A stretch of DNA of 64,000 nucleotides, taken from contig UQUZ01000008.1 in NCBI GenBank assembly GCA_900544375.1, forward strand, positions 1-64,000. Direction: 5' to 3'. A program made the position numbers and the translations under genes. The notes under the pieces were generated by a model, which saw only the letters and a list, made by a program, of their open reading frames with translations, made no database searches and had not been told where the DNA came from. The DNA comes from an uncultured Oscillospiraceae bacterium. Its GTDB lineage: Bacteria > Bacillota > Clostridia > Oscillospirales > Acutalibacteraceae. This document shows positions 25,359-33,464 of the stretch, piece after piece (positions within the stretch are counted from its first letter, which is position 1; each line of letters starts with the position of its first letter).

Positions 25359-25544
25359 ATGCCGAACCTTACTTCAAAAGAGCTCGACGCAATCAGCGAT
25401 GAGTTGACGTATGAGCAGGTGCTGATCAAAAAGTTTAAAAATTATGCGACGATGACCAAAGATCCCAAAATAAAATCTACCTGTGAGCAGATTGCCGCCC
25501 AGCATCAGAACCATTTTAATATTCTGATGGGCCATTTAAACTGA
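25359..25544 (+). CDS. Small CotF-like spore coat-associated protein
   Basis: A 61-residue helical protein (LTSKELDAISDELTYEQVLIKKFKNYATM ... HQNHFNILMGHL) resembling the short partner proteins of CotF-type coat proteins with a ferritin-like two-helix pattern. AAGGAG lies before ATG 25359. It is 16 bases upstream of a clear coat-F-domain protein, so the pair probably works together on the spore surface. The role is inferred from context. Confidence 0.7.
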   Translation: MPNLTSKELDAISDELTYEQVLIKKFKNYATMTKDPKIKSTCEQIAAQHQNHFNILMGHLN

Positions 25545-25560
25545 TAAGGAGGAAGTAAAT

Positions 25561-25857
25561 ATGGATACGATGGGCCAGCAAAACAACCAGCAAAGCTGCC
25601 TGAGTGATGAGGAAATCATGAATGATATTCTCAGCTCTCAGAAGCATATTACCGGCGTTTACAACACGTTCAGCAATGAATGCACGCACCAGGCGCTGCG
25701 CAATGATTTTTTGAATATCTTACGCGAGGAGCATAATATCCAAGTAGATGTATTTACAGAAATGCAGAAGCGCGGATGGTATGCGCCGCCGGAAGCACAG
25801 CAGCAGATGATTGATCAGACAAAGACGAAATTTCAGAATGTGGCGCAATCTCTGTAA
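25561..25857 (+). CDS. Spore coat protein, CotF family
   Basis: A 98-residue protein matching the coat F domain: LSDEEIMNDILSSQKHITGVYNTFSNECTHQALRNDFLNILREEHNIQVDVFTEMQKRGWY. Typical members are mother-cell expressed coat proteins. AAGGAGG lies 7 bases before ATG 25561. No sporulation sigma promoter could be assigned with confidence. Confidence 0.85.
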   Translation: MDTMGQQNNQQSCLSDEEIMNDILSSQKHITGVYNTFSNECTHQALRNDFLNILREEHNIQVDVFTEMQKRGWYAPPEAQQQMIDQTKTKFQNVAQSL

Positions 25858-25963
25858 CAATCGGGAATGACAGATGTAAATAGAAAGGGCGATGTCCTTT
25901 CCGATGGCTTTAGGTCTGATTGAGCAGGCAAAGTGATAAGGAAAAATTTTTCTAAAAAGCCTC

Positions 25964-25992
25964 TTGTCAAAAACAGATGGATATGATAGAAT
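25964..25992 (+). promoter_or_regulatory. Promoter of tRNA-Pro
   Basis: TTGTCA (25964-25969), 17-base spacer, TAGAAT (25987-25992), 31 bases ahead of the mature tRNA 5' end. Confidence 0.65.
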
Positions 25993-26023
25993 AGCTACCG
26001 TTGCGATGATTGAGCAAACCTAT

Positions 26024-26099
26024 CCGGGTGTGGCGCAGCTGGTAGCGCGCTTGACTGGGGGTCAAGAGGCCGTGAGTTCAAGTCTCGCCACTCGGACCA
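26024..26099 (+). tRNA. tRNA-Pro (GGG anticodon)
   Basis: A full 76-base cloverleaf including encoded CCA. The acceptor CCGGGTG pairs with CACTCGG; D-arm GCGC/GCGC; anticodon stem CTTGA/TCAAG with loop CTGGGGG (anticodon GGG at 26057-26059); T-arm GTGAG-TTCAAGT-CTCGC. It reads CCC/CCU. A terminator follows at once. A decayed integrase lies just beyond, which makes this a former integration site. Confidence 0.95.
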
Positions 26100-26101
26100 G
26101 C

Positions 26102-26145
26102 AAAAAGCCCTGAAATGACGTAGATACGTTGTTTCAGGGCTTTTT
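26102..26145 (+). terminator. Terminator after tRNA-Pro
   Basis: AAAAAGCCCTGAAA pairs with TTTCAGGGCTTTTT across a 16-base loop, followed by more T. Confidence 0.9.
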
Positions 26146-26197
26146 GCTTTTCCGCATTGCGCCGGTTGTGCCGAAAAAGGGATGAAAATAGACACAA

Positions 26198-26219
26198 AAT
26201 TACGGACTAATTACGGACT
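26198..26219. repeat. Tandem 11-bp repeat near the tRNA (possible integrase arm site)
   Basis: AATTACGGACT occurs twice in immediate succession between the tRNA terminator and the integrase remnant. Short tandem direct repeats in this position are typical arm-type binding sites of tyrosine integrases; that assignment is inference. Confidence 0.5.
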
Positions 26220-26267
26220 AAAATAGGGGGCTGAACGTTTCAAGTTTACCCCCCTGTTTTTTTATAT

Positions 26268-26746
26268 TTATAGTTTTAAATGCTCATTGATCAGCTTTGC
26301 GGCATTGTCGATCATACTTGCTTTCAAGCGCAGGTACACTTCGTGGATCATTTTTTGATTTGCATGGCCCACCAGCCTGCATGGCAATCTCATCAGGCGC
26401 GCCCGCTCATATTCGTGGTGGAACTGATGGGCGCATACGTCGGCTACCCAGTCGGTTTGATGGTAGGTGTACTGCTTACCATTTCGCACGCGGGTGTAGG
26501 TGCGCGTGATTGGATGCGCCAAAATTCCGCCCAATGGCGATGATACCAAGGGGCGGTCACCGGTTGCGTCCCTAAGCCGATGATGTACGTTTCCGGCGGT
26601 AATCCCCGGTATGGCTCCAGCGCATCTTTGAGCAGTTGCAGCAGGGGAACCTGCCGGATGATGTCTTGGTCACGGTAATTTGCGGCTGATTGTAGACCAA
26701 TTCCACGGCTTTTGTGATGTGAATGATATATAGATAATGAAAACAA
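26268..26746 (-). pseudogene. Phage-type tyrosine integrase, decayed C-terminal remnant
   Basis: Two reverse frames join into the C-terminal half of a tyrosine recombinase. The first (from 26746) gives VPLLQLLKDALEPYRGLPPETYIIG...WYHRHWAEFWR; the second (to 26268) gives TRTYTRVRNGKQYTYHQTDWVADVCAHQFHHEYERA and LVGHANQKMIHEVYLRL with the box tyrosine. A frameshift separates them near 26520-26545, the HxLRH box is degraded to HQFHHEY, and about five residues are missing before LVGHA. The N-terminal half and the catalytic first arginine are absent. Confidence 0.8.
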
Positions 26747-27199
26747 AAAGCGGGAACCAGTAATAAAAAACTGGCTCCCGTCTTTTTTGTAGCATTTTAT
26801 TGCATATCAAGGCTGTTCCCTTTTGTAGTAAATTCGTAGTAATTTGAGTATCTTATTATTTCGTTTTGCTTGTAATTAAAGGGTTTTTCTAGATAATCAT
26901 TTAGATTTTCTATAAATGTTTTTAAAAGTAAATATTTGGGATAAAAACATTTGTTTTCATAATTATTACAAAATTAAACATAAATTTTAGTAATGATTAC
27001 TTCAATAAAAGAAAATAATACTTTTTACTACCTATAATGAATTTAAGTTATGGGCACTCGATTTTTCTTTGTATCAATCGGTTTTCCCTCTGTATAGAGC
27101 AGGAATTTGTTCTGTCCTTTTGTTTTATGCGAACTTGGAGATATATCATCCTGTGTAGCTCGTAAAAAAGGGGGCCTGTGTAGAGACTGAGCGAAGCAC
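26747..27199. other. AT-rich scar without genes
   Basis: No supported ORF. The left end holds a forward terminator-like hairpin (CGGGAACCAG at 26751-26760 with CTGGCTCCCG at 26771-26780, then TCTTTTTT) that serves no present gene. From about 26800 to 27060 the sequence is very AT-rich, unlike the flanks. I read it as what remains of an integrated element. Confidence 0.5.
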
Positions 27200-27228
27200 T
27201 TGACTTTTTAGATCACATTGGTTATAAT
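27200..27228 (+). promoter_or_regulatory. tyrS promoter
   Basis: TTGACT (27200-27205), 17-base spacer, TATAAT (27223-27228). It starts the T-box leader. Confidence 0.85.
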
Positions 27229-27234
27229 CCCCTC

Positions 27235-27515
27235 AATGGCAATGAAAAGAAGAAGTAGTGGCCCATGTTCGGCGCAGAGAGTTCCCGGTTGGTGAAAGGG
27301 AATGCGGGCATTCCATGAAATACATCTTTGAGCTGCAAGGCTGAACAGGAATCTCAGTAGGCCGCGCCGGCAGCGCCCGTTACAGCGTGAGGGTATGAAT
27401 CGTTTAAGGCGAGTGTACCCGGTGAGGCCGCTTTTGTGAGAAAGCGGTAAATAGAGGTGGTACCGCGGATTTTCCGCCCTCTGTAATTTTGGATTGCAGA
27501 GGGCGTTTTTTATAA
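27235..27515 (+). ncRNA. T-box leader controlling tyrS (Tyr specifier UAC)
   Basis: The leader has the conserved T-box AGGTGGTACCGCG (about 27454-27467) followed by a terminator: GCCCTCTG pairs with CAGAGGGC and a T6 run (to 27515). Stem I contains an AGTAGTGG-type bulge near 27250 and ends with a specifier region AAA-TAC-ATC; the UAC codon at 27321-27323 is the expected tyrosine specifier. Uncharged tRNA-Tyr would pair at UAC and, by its NCCA end, with the T-box to allow readthrough into tyrS. Confidence 0.93.
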
Positions 27516-27550
27516 CCTTCTGCACGGAAAATTTTTGGGAGGTATTTGGA

Positions 27551-28777
27551 ATGAGCGTATTTGACGAACTCAAGGCGCGCGGCATGATCGCGCAGATGAC
27601 CAATGAGGAAAAGATCCGGGATTTGATGGAGAATCAAAAAATCAAGTTCTATATCGGCTTCGATCCCACGGCAGATAGCCTGCATGTGGGCCATTTCGTG
27701 CAGATTATGGTGATGGCGCATATGCAGCGCGCAGGGCATGTGCCGATTGCGCTGTTCGGCGGCGGTACCGGCATGATTGGTGACCCGTCCGGCAAAACCG
27801 ATATGCGCAAAATGCTGACAAAGGAGACCATTCAGCACAATATCGACTGCTTCCAAAAGCAGATGTCAAAGCTGGTGGATTTTTCGGATGGCAAGGCTTT
27901 AATGGTCAACAATGCCGATTGGCTGCTAAATCTGAATTATATTGAATTTCTGCGCGAGGTTGGCGTTCATTTTTCCGTCAACCGTATGCTGGCGGCGGAG
28001 TGCTATAAACAGCGGCTGGAGCGCGGGCTCTCCTTCTTTGAGCTGAATTATATGATTATGCAGAGCTATGATTTTCTTGTGCTCAGCCGGGAATATGACT
28101 GCCAGCTCGAATTTGGCGGGGACGATCAGTGGAGCAATATCATCGGCGGTGTGGAATTAAACCGCCGCATGGATGGCCGCGAGGTTTGCGGCATGACCTT
28201 CAATCTTTTGCAAACGAGCGACGGCCGCAAAATGGGCAAGACGGAAAAAGGCGCCGTGTGGCTTGATCCGGAAAAGACCAGCCCCTATGAGTTTTATCAA
28301 TACTGGCGCAATGTTGACGATGCAGATGTCATTAACTGCATGAAGATGTTAACCTTTATCCCGCTTGATGAAATTGCAGAATATGAGAAGCTGGAGGGCA
28401 GCGCGCTTAATCAGGCCAAGGAGAAGCTGGCCTTTGAGGTGACAAAGCTTATCCACGGCGCAGAAGAGGCCCAGAAGGCACAGTCTGCCGCGAAGGCCCT
28501 TTTCAGCAGCAGCGCGGATGCAGAGCATATGCCGACTACTGTGCTGAAGCCGGAGCAGTTCACGGATGACGCTATTACGGTAATTGATATCCTGGTGGCC
28601 GCATCTCTTGCCAAATCAAAAGGGGAAGCACGCCGGCTCATCGAGCAGGGCGGTATTACGGTGGATGATGGGCGTGTAACGAATCTCGGCGCGGCTGTCT
28701 CCAAGGCTGATTTTGCAAAGGGCCATGTGCTTGTTAAAAAAGGGAAAAAGGTATTTCATAAGATTGTGCTAGAATAA
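27551..28777 (+). CDS. tyrS: Tyrosyl-tRNA synthetase
   Basis: A 408-residue class I synthetase: DPTADSLHVGHFVQI (HIGH-type motif HVGH), GGDDQWSNIIGG, KMGKTEKGAVWL (KMSKS-type loop) and a C-terminal S4 domain (KSKGEARRLIEQGGITVDDGRV). GGGAGG precedes ATG 27551; the frame open to 27494 belongs to the T-box terminator. Regulated by the T-box directly upstream. Confidence 0.97.
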   Translation: MSVFDELKARGMIAQMTNEEKIRDLMENQKIKFYIGFDPTADSLHVGHFVQIMVMAHMQRAGHVPIALFGGGTGMIGDPSGKTDMRKMLTKETIQHNIDCFQKQMSKLVDFSDGKALMVNNADWLLNLNYIEFLREVGVHFSVNRMLAAECYKQRLERGLSFFELNYMIMQSYDFLVLSREYDCQLEFGGDDQWSNIIGGVELNRRMDGREVCGMTFNLLQTSDGRKMGKTEKGAVWLDPEKTSPYEFYQYWRNVDDADVINCMKMLTFIPLDEIAEYEKLEGSALNQAKEKLAFEVTKLIHGAEEAQKAQSAAKALFSSSADAEHMPTTVLKPEQFTDDAITVIDILVAASLAKSKGEARRLIEQGGITVDDGRVTNLGAAVSKADFAKGHVLVKKGKKVFHKIVLE

Positions 28778-28782
28778 GCGAA

Positions 28783-28820
28783 AAGCAGTCCGCAGATGGG
28801 GCGGACTGCTCTTCGTTTTT
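28783..28820 (+). terminator. Terminator after tyrS
   Basis: AGCAGTCCGC (28783-28792) pairs with GCGGACTGCT (28801-28810), then TTCGTTTTT. Confidence 0.9.
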
Positions 28821-28852
28821 ATGAAATTTTATTTGGAAAGAAGGTTTATCAA

Positions 28853-29845
28853 ATGAAACGCAAGCATAGGGGGTGGAAGATCGCTCTGTGCGTGGTTTTG
28901 GCGCTGGTCGTCTGCATCGCAGGCACGTAAACGGCGATCTATTTCCACCGCTCAGAGCCCGCTTCCGTCAAGCCGTATACCGGGTCGTTCCGATATATCA
29001 CGACCGACGGCAAGGCAATGGTTTCCGCGCACCGCAGCGGGGGAGATTTGAATCCGGAAGAGTCTATGGCCGCTTTCAAAAACTGTGTGGAGAGCAAGGA
29101 TTTTCAGACGGATATTTTTGAGTTTGATCTCCACATCACAAAGGACGGCGTTTTAATTCTCCTTCACGACGATACGCTGGATCGAACCAGCGATTCCGCA
29201 GAGGTATTCGGTGAGGAAGATGTCCGCCCGGAGGACAAGACCTATGAAGAGCTGCGAACGCTCAATATGGGCGCAAAATTTACCGCGCAGGATGGCAGCA
29301 CACCTTACAAAGGGCTCAAAGGGGACGATGTGCCAGATGACGTGCGCATCCAGCGGGTAGAGGAGGTGCTGGATTATTTACAGGCGCATGGGGATTTTCA
29401 GTACATCATTGAGATCAAAAACGGCGGCGATCTTGGCAAGCAGGGGGTTGATATCCTCTATAACATCCTGAAGGAACGGGATTTGCTCGACGATGTAATC
29501 TTCGGCACGTTTCATGGGGAAGTCAGCAAATATGTGGATGAAAAGTATCCGGATCTGATGCGGTCCGCCGGAATTGCAGAGGTGCTTCAATTTTATTTTG
29601 CAAGCTTCCTCGGTATCAAACTGGATGTGAACTATGTGGCGCTCCAGATTCCCTATAGGCTTGCAGGTTTTAATCTGGGCACAGCTCGCATTATCAATTA
29701 TGCGCACTCAATGGATCTGGCGGTTCAGTATTGGACGATCAACGACCCTGAGGATGTGAAATATTTAAATTCTATTGGCGCAGACTGCATTATGTCCGAC
29801 GATCCGGGCATGGCATATCGGGTTATCAACGGGCAGAACAGTTAA
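28853..29845 (+). pseudogene. Glycerophosphodiester phosphodiesterase, interrupted by an in-frame stop
   Basis: From ATG 28853 the frame gives MKRKHRGWKIALCVVLALVVCIAGT, a basic start plus membrane helix, then TAA at 28928-28930, and continues in the same frame TAIYFHRSEPASV... into an intact GDPD domain: VSAHRSGGDLNPEESMAAF, FEFDLHITKDGVLILLHDDTLDRT, FQYIIEIKNGGD, and the C-terminal TINDPEDVKYLNSIGADCIMSDDP. One base change splits the anchor from the catalytic domain. An internal ATG at 29018 would start at the catalytic histidine region without its anchor and has no good ribosome binding site. Likely inactive, or read through. Confidence 0.82.
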
Positions 29846-29862
29846 ATGAAAACAGGCAAGCG

Positions 29863-29897
29863 GGCGGCGGGAATCACTATGATTCCCGCCGCCTGTT
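29863..29897. terminator. Terminator between GDPD and ABC permease genes
   Basis: GGCGGCGGGAATC (29863-29875) pairs perfectly with GATTCCCGCCGCC (29881-29893). It sits between convergent genes; T-tracts are weak on the forward side. Confidence 0.7.
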
Positions 29898-29907
29898 GAT
29901 GAACCCT

Positions 29908-30645
29908 TTACATTTGATCGCTGTGCATTTTTCGCATAAAAACGAGGACCGCCGCGGCAAAGACGAGCATGGCATAGCCCGCTACCCATACGAGCTCTGG
30001 TAGGATACTGCTGTAGTTGCCCGTGAGAGCGTACCGCCCAGCATTAACGGCATGGGCGAAGGGGAGAAGGTTTGCAATGGTTTCAAATGCTCCGCCAACC
30101 AATTTCAAATCGAACCATGTTCCAGATAGCCACGCGCTCAAATTGGTCAGAAGCGCACCGCACACGCCGCCAACCTGCTTATCATTGAATACGCTCCCAC
30201 AAAGCAGACCAATCCCAATAAAAAGCAGCACGGCAGGAATCGATACAGCCATTGCAAGCAAAATCCGCACATTGCATGTTAACCCCAGTAAGAGGGCCAC
30301 TGCGTAGCATACCGCCATCTGTGCAGCGGCCAGTGGCACAAGCGGAGCCGTATAGCCAAGAATAAAATGGGGAGCGGTCATCGGTGAGGTAAACAATCGT
30401 AGCATGAAGGCGCCGGTGCGATCCTTTGCAATCAACATTCCAGAAAAGAGGGAAATAAAAGATAAACCAAATACCGCGATTCCAGGCGCCAACTGCTCGA
30501 TTTCAAATAAATCCACCGGAATATTCGATTGAATCAGCGACAAAAGCAAAAGAACGATAACTGGAAACCCAATCCCGAACACCAAGTTCAATTTATCCCG
30601 CAGCATTTCCTTGGCGTTTCGTATGGCAAAAGCCAGCGTTTTCAT
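29908..30645 (-). CDS. ABC-2 type transporter permease
   Basis: A 245-residue membrane protein with about six helices in the ABC-2 pattern (AFAIRNAKEMLRDKLNLVFGIGFPVIVLLLLSL; FGLSFISLFSGMLIAKDRTGAFMLRLFTSPM; FAHAVNAGRYALTGNY). It overlaps the ATPase stop by 4 bases. With the ATPase it forms an exporter of unknown substrate. GGGAGGTGGA precedes ATG 30645. Confidence 0.85.
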   Translation of the reverse strand: MKTLAFAIRNAKEMLRDKLNLVFGIGFPVIVLLLLSLIQSNIPVDLFEIEQLAPGIAVFGLSFISLFSGMLIAKDRTGAFMLRLFTSPMTAPHFILGYTAPLVPLAAAQMAVCYAVALLLGLTCNVRILLAMAVSIPAVLLFIGIGLLCGSVFNDKQVGGVCGALLTNLSAWLSGTWFDLKLVGGAFETIANLLPFAHAVNAGRYALTGNYSSILPELVWVAGYAMLVFAAAVLVFMRKMHSDQM

Positions 30646-31376
30646 GCCATTCCACCTCCCTCGCCGCACAGCGTGACAAATGCATCCTCAAAAGAAGCTG
30701 CATTTGCCTGGGCCGTCAGTTCTTGCGCGGTTCCAAGCGCTTTTAGCTTGCCATGGGCCATGATGCCAACGCGGTCTGACAGCGCTTGTGCTTCCTCCAG
30801 ATAATGTGTTGTCAATAAAATGGTTATGTTGCCTTTCAGCCCCTCTATGAGCTTCCACAGCTCTCTCCGCGCCAACACATCGAGCCCTAGTGTCGGCTCA
30901 TCAAGGAATAAAATTCGCGGCTCGGAAATCAGAGCCATTGCGATAGAAAGCCGCCTCTGCCAGCCGCCGGAGAGGGTTTTGGCCCTGCTTTTTGCGATTT
31001 CCTCCATGCCGAAGGCCGTAATGGTTTCCTGCGCTTTTTGCTTGCTTTGGCTTCTTGATTCCCCATAAACGCCGCAGATCAGCTCCAGATTTTCACGCAC
31101 GCTCAGATTTGGCGCAATTGCTGTTTCTTGTGGAGAAACATTGATGTTTTTTTTGACCTCATAGGGTTGTGAAACAATACTTTTTCCCATCAGGAGCGCG
31201 TCCCCGCTAGTTGGGCGCAGCAAGCACGAAAGCATTTTAATCGTGGTTGTCTTACCCGCGCCGTTCACGCCGAGGAGGGCAAACAGTTCCCCTTGATCAA
31301 TCGTCAGATTCAGCGCGTCAACAGCTATTTTATCCTTGTAGCGTTTCGTAAGCGCTGTTGTTTCAATCGCTTTCAT
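30642..31376 (-). CDS. ABC transporter ATP-binding protein
   Basis: A 244-residue ABC ATPase: Walker A LLGVNGAGKTTTIKML, Q-loop VSPQETA, signature LSGGWQRRLSIAMAL, Walker B RILFLDEPTLGLD and H-loop TTHYLEEA. The signature is a slight variant (SGGW). ATG 31376 overlaps the upstream regulator gene by 14 bases and has GGTGAGGA as ribosome binding site; the long N-terminal frame to 31517 is a shadow of the regulator gene. Confidence 0.92.
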   Translation of the reverse strand: MKAIETTALTKRYKDKIAVDALNLTIDQGELFALLGVNGAGKTTTIKMLSCLLRPTSGDALLMGKSIVSQPYEVKKNINVSPQETAIAPNLSVRENLELICGVYGESRSQSKQKAQETITAFGMEEIAKSRAKTLSGGWQRRLSIAMALISEPRILFLDEPTLGLDVLARRELWKLIEGLKGNITILLTTHYLEEAQALSDRVGIMAHGKLKALGTAQELTAQANAASFEDAFVTLCGEGGGMA

Positions 31377-31677
31377 CGTCCTCACCGCCCTCTTGAGTTT
31401 CTCGGATTGCACGGGCAAAGGTGATAGAATCCTCTTCCGTATGCTCCGGATAAATTTCTTTTGCTTTGCCGGCAAAAATAGCGTCCGCGATTTTTGCAAA
31501 CACGCCATAGCGTTCAATTGCGATGCCTTTTTGGGCGTCCGCCAGCAGGAGAAGGGTATCGCCGGGGTTAATCTGGAACATATCCCGCACTTCCTTCGGG
31601 ATCACGATTTGCCCCTTGGGGCCGACCTTGACAGAGCTCATGAATTTATCGTTTCCTTTGAGTTTGCTTCCCATCAT
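31363..31677 (-). CDS. AbrB/SpoVT-type (SpoVT-AbrB domain) transcription regulator
   Basis: A 104-residue protein with the swapped-hairpin AbrB DNA-binding domain MSSVKVGPKGQIVIPKEVRDMFQINPGDTLLLL (residues about 13-45), then ADAQKGIAIER and an acidic C-terminal tail. It leads an operon with an ABC exporter and most likely controls it, perhaps also itself. AAGGAG lies 5 bases before ATG 31677. Confidence 0.9.
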   Translation of the reverse strand: MMGSKLKGNDKFMSSVKVGPKGQIVIPKEVRDMFQINPGDTLLLLADAQKGIAIERYGVFAKIADAIFAGKAKEIYPEHTEEDSITFARAIRETQEGGEDDESD

Positions 31678-31696
31678 GACATCTCCTTAGTAATAA

Positions 31697-31745
31697 AAGT
31701 ATAACTTATATAACTTATAATACTTTATCCGATAAAATCTGTCAA
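31697..31745 (-). promoter_or_regulatory. Promoter and AT-rich direct repeats before the AbrB-type gene
   Basis: On the reverse strand TTGACA (31740-31745), a 17-base spacer and TATTAT (31717-31722) form a strong promoter. Right downstream ATAAGTTAT occurs twice in tandem, a plausible binding site for the encoded AbrB-type protein. Confidence 0.65.
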
Positions 31746-31749
31746 CACC

Positions 31750-31793
31750 AAAGCAAAATGCCGGGCGAGATTCTCGCTCGGCATTTTGCTTTT
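31750..31793 (-). terminator. Terminator for the DUF990-type transporter operon
   Basis: AAAGCAAAATGCCG...CGAGA pairs with TCTCG...CGGCATTTTGCTTT; on the reverse strand it ends in a T-rich run after the 31811 gene. It can act in both directions. Confidence 0.8.
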
Positions 31794-31810
31794 ATGTTTG
31801 TATAGGCCTT

Positions 31811-32587
31811 TTAGGAGCCGGTTGACCGGTAGTGCCGCAGACCAAATCTCCAGATTGCATAACAGGGGAGGAGGAAGACAAAGCACACCAGAGGCGCAAA
31901 CATCCGCAGGATATTCTCCGAATTCCCGGTCAGATAATCCAGCGGAATCTGCTGAAACCAAGCGTAGGGGACAGCGACGGTGCAAAAGGTTAAAACGGCT
32001 TTCCCATAGACAGCCAGCGGATACTGCCCGAATTCCTTGCCGCCATCCGTCAGGACGTTCATAAATTCCAGCCCCTCCAGCGTAAAAAAGCTGAAGGCGG
32101 CATATAAAAGAAACAGGCAGGAAAAAACAACCGTGCCTCCTACAATCATGAGCAATATCGTCAGCACCTTGGAAGGGTTCCAATGAATATCGCTTTTTGC
32201 AAAGGCAACAAGCATCATTAAAATGGCTTGCAGCATGCGGCCAATGCGCGATAGCTCCAGCTTTGAGGCAAGAATTTGAAAGATGGCGCTTCGCGGGCGC
32301 ACGAGCATACGATCGAATTCACCATTGGAGATCGCTTTGGGGAACTGGTCAAAACCACGCGCGAAGCATTCTGCCAGCGAAAAGGCCATGATTATCACAG
32401 AGGAGCATAGCAGGATGTCTGTAAAGGTATATCCCTTGATCGCATGAAAGCGGTCAAGCAAAAAATAAACGCCTAAAATTGCGGAGAAGGAAATCAGAAA
32501 TTGCCCGAATGCGGTCAAAAAGAAGGATACTTTATATTGCATCAAGCTTTTGAGATGGATGGAGAGATATTTCCCATAAAGATTCAA
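31811..32587 (-). CDS. ABC-2 family permease (DUF990 type), second subunit
   Basis: A 258-residue protein with six predicted helices (YKVSFFLTAFGQFLISFSAILGVYFLLDRF; FTDILLCSSVIIMAFSLAECFARGFDQFP; GEFDRMLVRPRSAIFQILASKLE). The GEFDRMLVRP motif is typical of this permease family, which works as a heterodimer with a partner and a long ATPase. The start is TTG 32587 with AGGAG 7 bases upstream. Substrate unknown. Confidence 0.87.
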   Translation of the reverse strand: MNLYGKYLSIHLKSLMQYKVSFFLTAFGQFLISFSAILGVYFLLDRFHAIKGYTFTDILLCSSVIIMAFSLAECFARGFDQFPKAISNGEFDRMLVRPRSAIFQILASKLELSRIGRMLQAILMMLVAFAKSDIHWNPSKVLTILLMIVGGTVVFSCLFLLYAAFSFFTLEGLEFMNVLTDGGKEFGQYPLAVYGKAVLTFCTVAVPYAWFQQIPLDYLTGNSENILRMFAPLVCFVFLLPCYAIWRFGLRHYRSTGS

Positions 32588-32638
32588 ATGAATTCTCCTC
32601 TCTTACCCGACGTATTTACAAAATTGCTTTTTGAAACG

Positions 32639-33451
32639 TTAACCGCCCTGGATGACAACGCGCTGAAGCGCCTTTCTCATCATCAGCCGCCCCAACAACA
32701 GCAGCGCCAGAAGCCAAAAAGCCTGGATCAGGATGCTGACGAGCGCAGGCAATCCTGCCAAGTCGCCGCCATAGATTCGATAGGGCACGTTTTGCATGGA
32801 ACCGAATGGGAGCAGCGAAAAAATGACCTGCAATTTTTCCGGGAAAAAGGGCAGGGGAATAATGGCTCCGGAAAAGAAATCGACAACAGCAACGGCAACC
32901 AAACGGACGCCCATTGGCGAAATGGTAAAAAAGGCGGAGATATAAATCAGCATGCAAAAGGCCCCAACAACAAGCGCGCCCAATAGAAAAGATACAAGGA
33001 ATAATCCCGCCGTCCCCCAAGAGGGTGGCAATCGTATTCCATAAGGGCTGGGTAAAAGCGCCGCAACGAGCAGGATTGGAAAACAGCGCAGTACCGCCCT
33101 GGCGAGCCGGCTTCCCAGCGTTCGAAAAAAGATCATGCTGTATAAATCACAGGGTCGGCAGAGCTCATAGGCGATATTGCCGGAGGATATCAGTTCAAAA
33201 ATATCGTTATCCATATCCCAGACCATAAAAAGGGCCAAAAAAGCCTGTTGCAGCCAGATATAAGCAGAGAGCGCCTGCATATCCATGGGGAATGCGCCGG
33301 TTCCCGATTGATAGAACGTGTGGTAGAGGATGAGATACATCCCACCCCAGGCAAACTGCGTGACAATGCCCGCCAGTGCCGCGGCGCGGTATTGCATCCC
33401 GTTTGCAAAGCGGATGCGAAGAATAGAGCGGTATTTTCGAATCGTCTGCAA
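32639..33451 (-). CDS. ABC-2 family permease, first subunit
   Basis: A 270-residue permease with six helices (YRAAALAGIVTQFAWGGMYLILYHTFY; LQQAFLALFMVWDMDNDIFELISSGNIAYELCRPCDLY). The ISSGNIAYELCRP motif parallels GEFDRMLVRP of the partner at 31811, as expected for paired half-permeases. TTG 33451 is chosen because AAGGAGGTG lies 6 bases upstream; the ORF to 33571 overlaps the ATPase gene. Confidence 0.86.
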   Translation of the reverse strand: MQTIRKYRSILRIRFANGMQYRAAALAGIVTQFAWGGMYLILYHTFYQSGTGAFPMDMQALSAYIWLQQAFLALFMVWDMDNDIFELISSGNIAYELCRPCDLYSMIFFRTLGSRLARAVLRCFPILLVAALLPSPYGIRLPPSWGTAGLFLVSFLLGALVVGAFCMLIYISAFFTISPMGVRLVAVAVVDFFSGAIIPLPFFPEKLQVIFSLLPFGSMQNVPYRIYGGDLAGLPALVSILIQAFWLLALLLLGRLMMRKALQRVVIQGG

Positions 33452-33464
33452 GAAAGGCACCTCC

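Noticed and set aside
28928..28930. In-frame stop of GDPD as selenocysteine or pyrrolysine codon
   Set aside because: The codon is TAA, whereas Sec uses TGA and Pyl uses TAG; a nonsense change is simpler.
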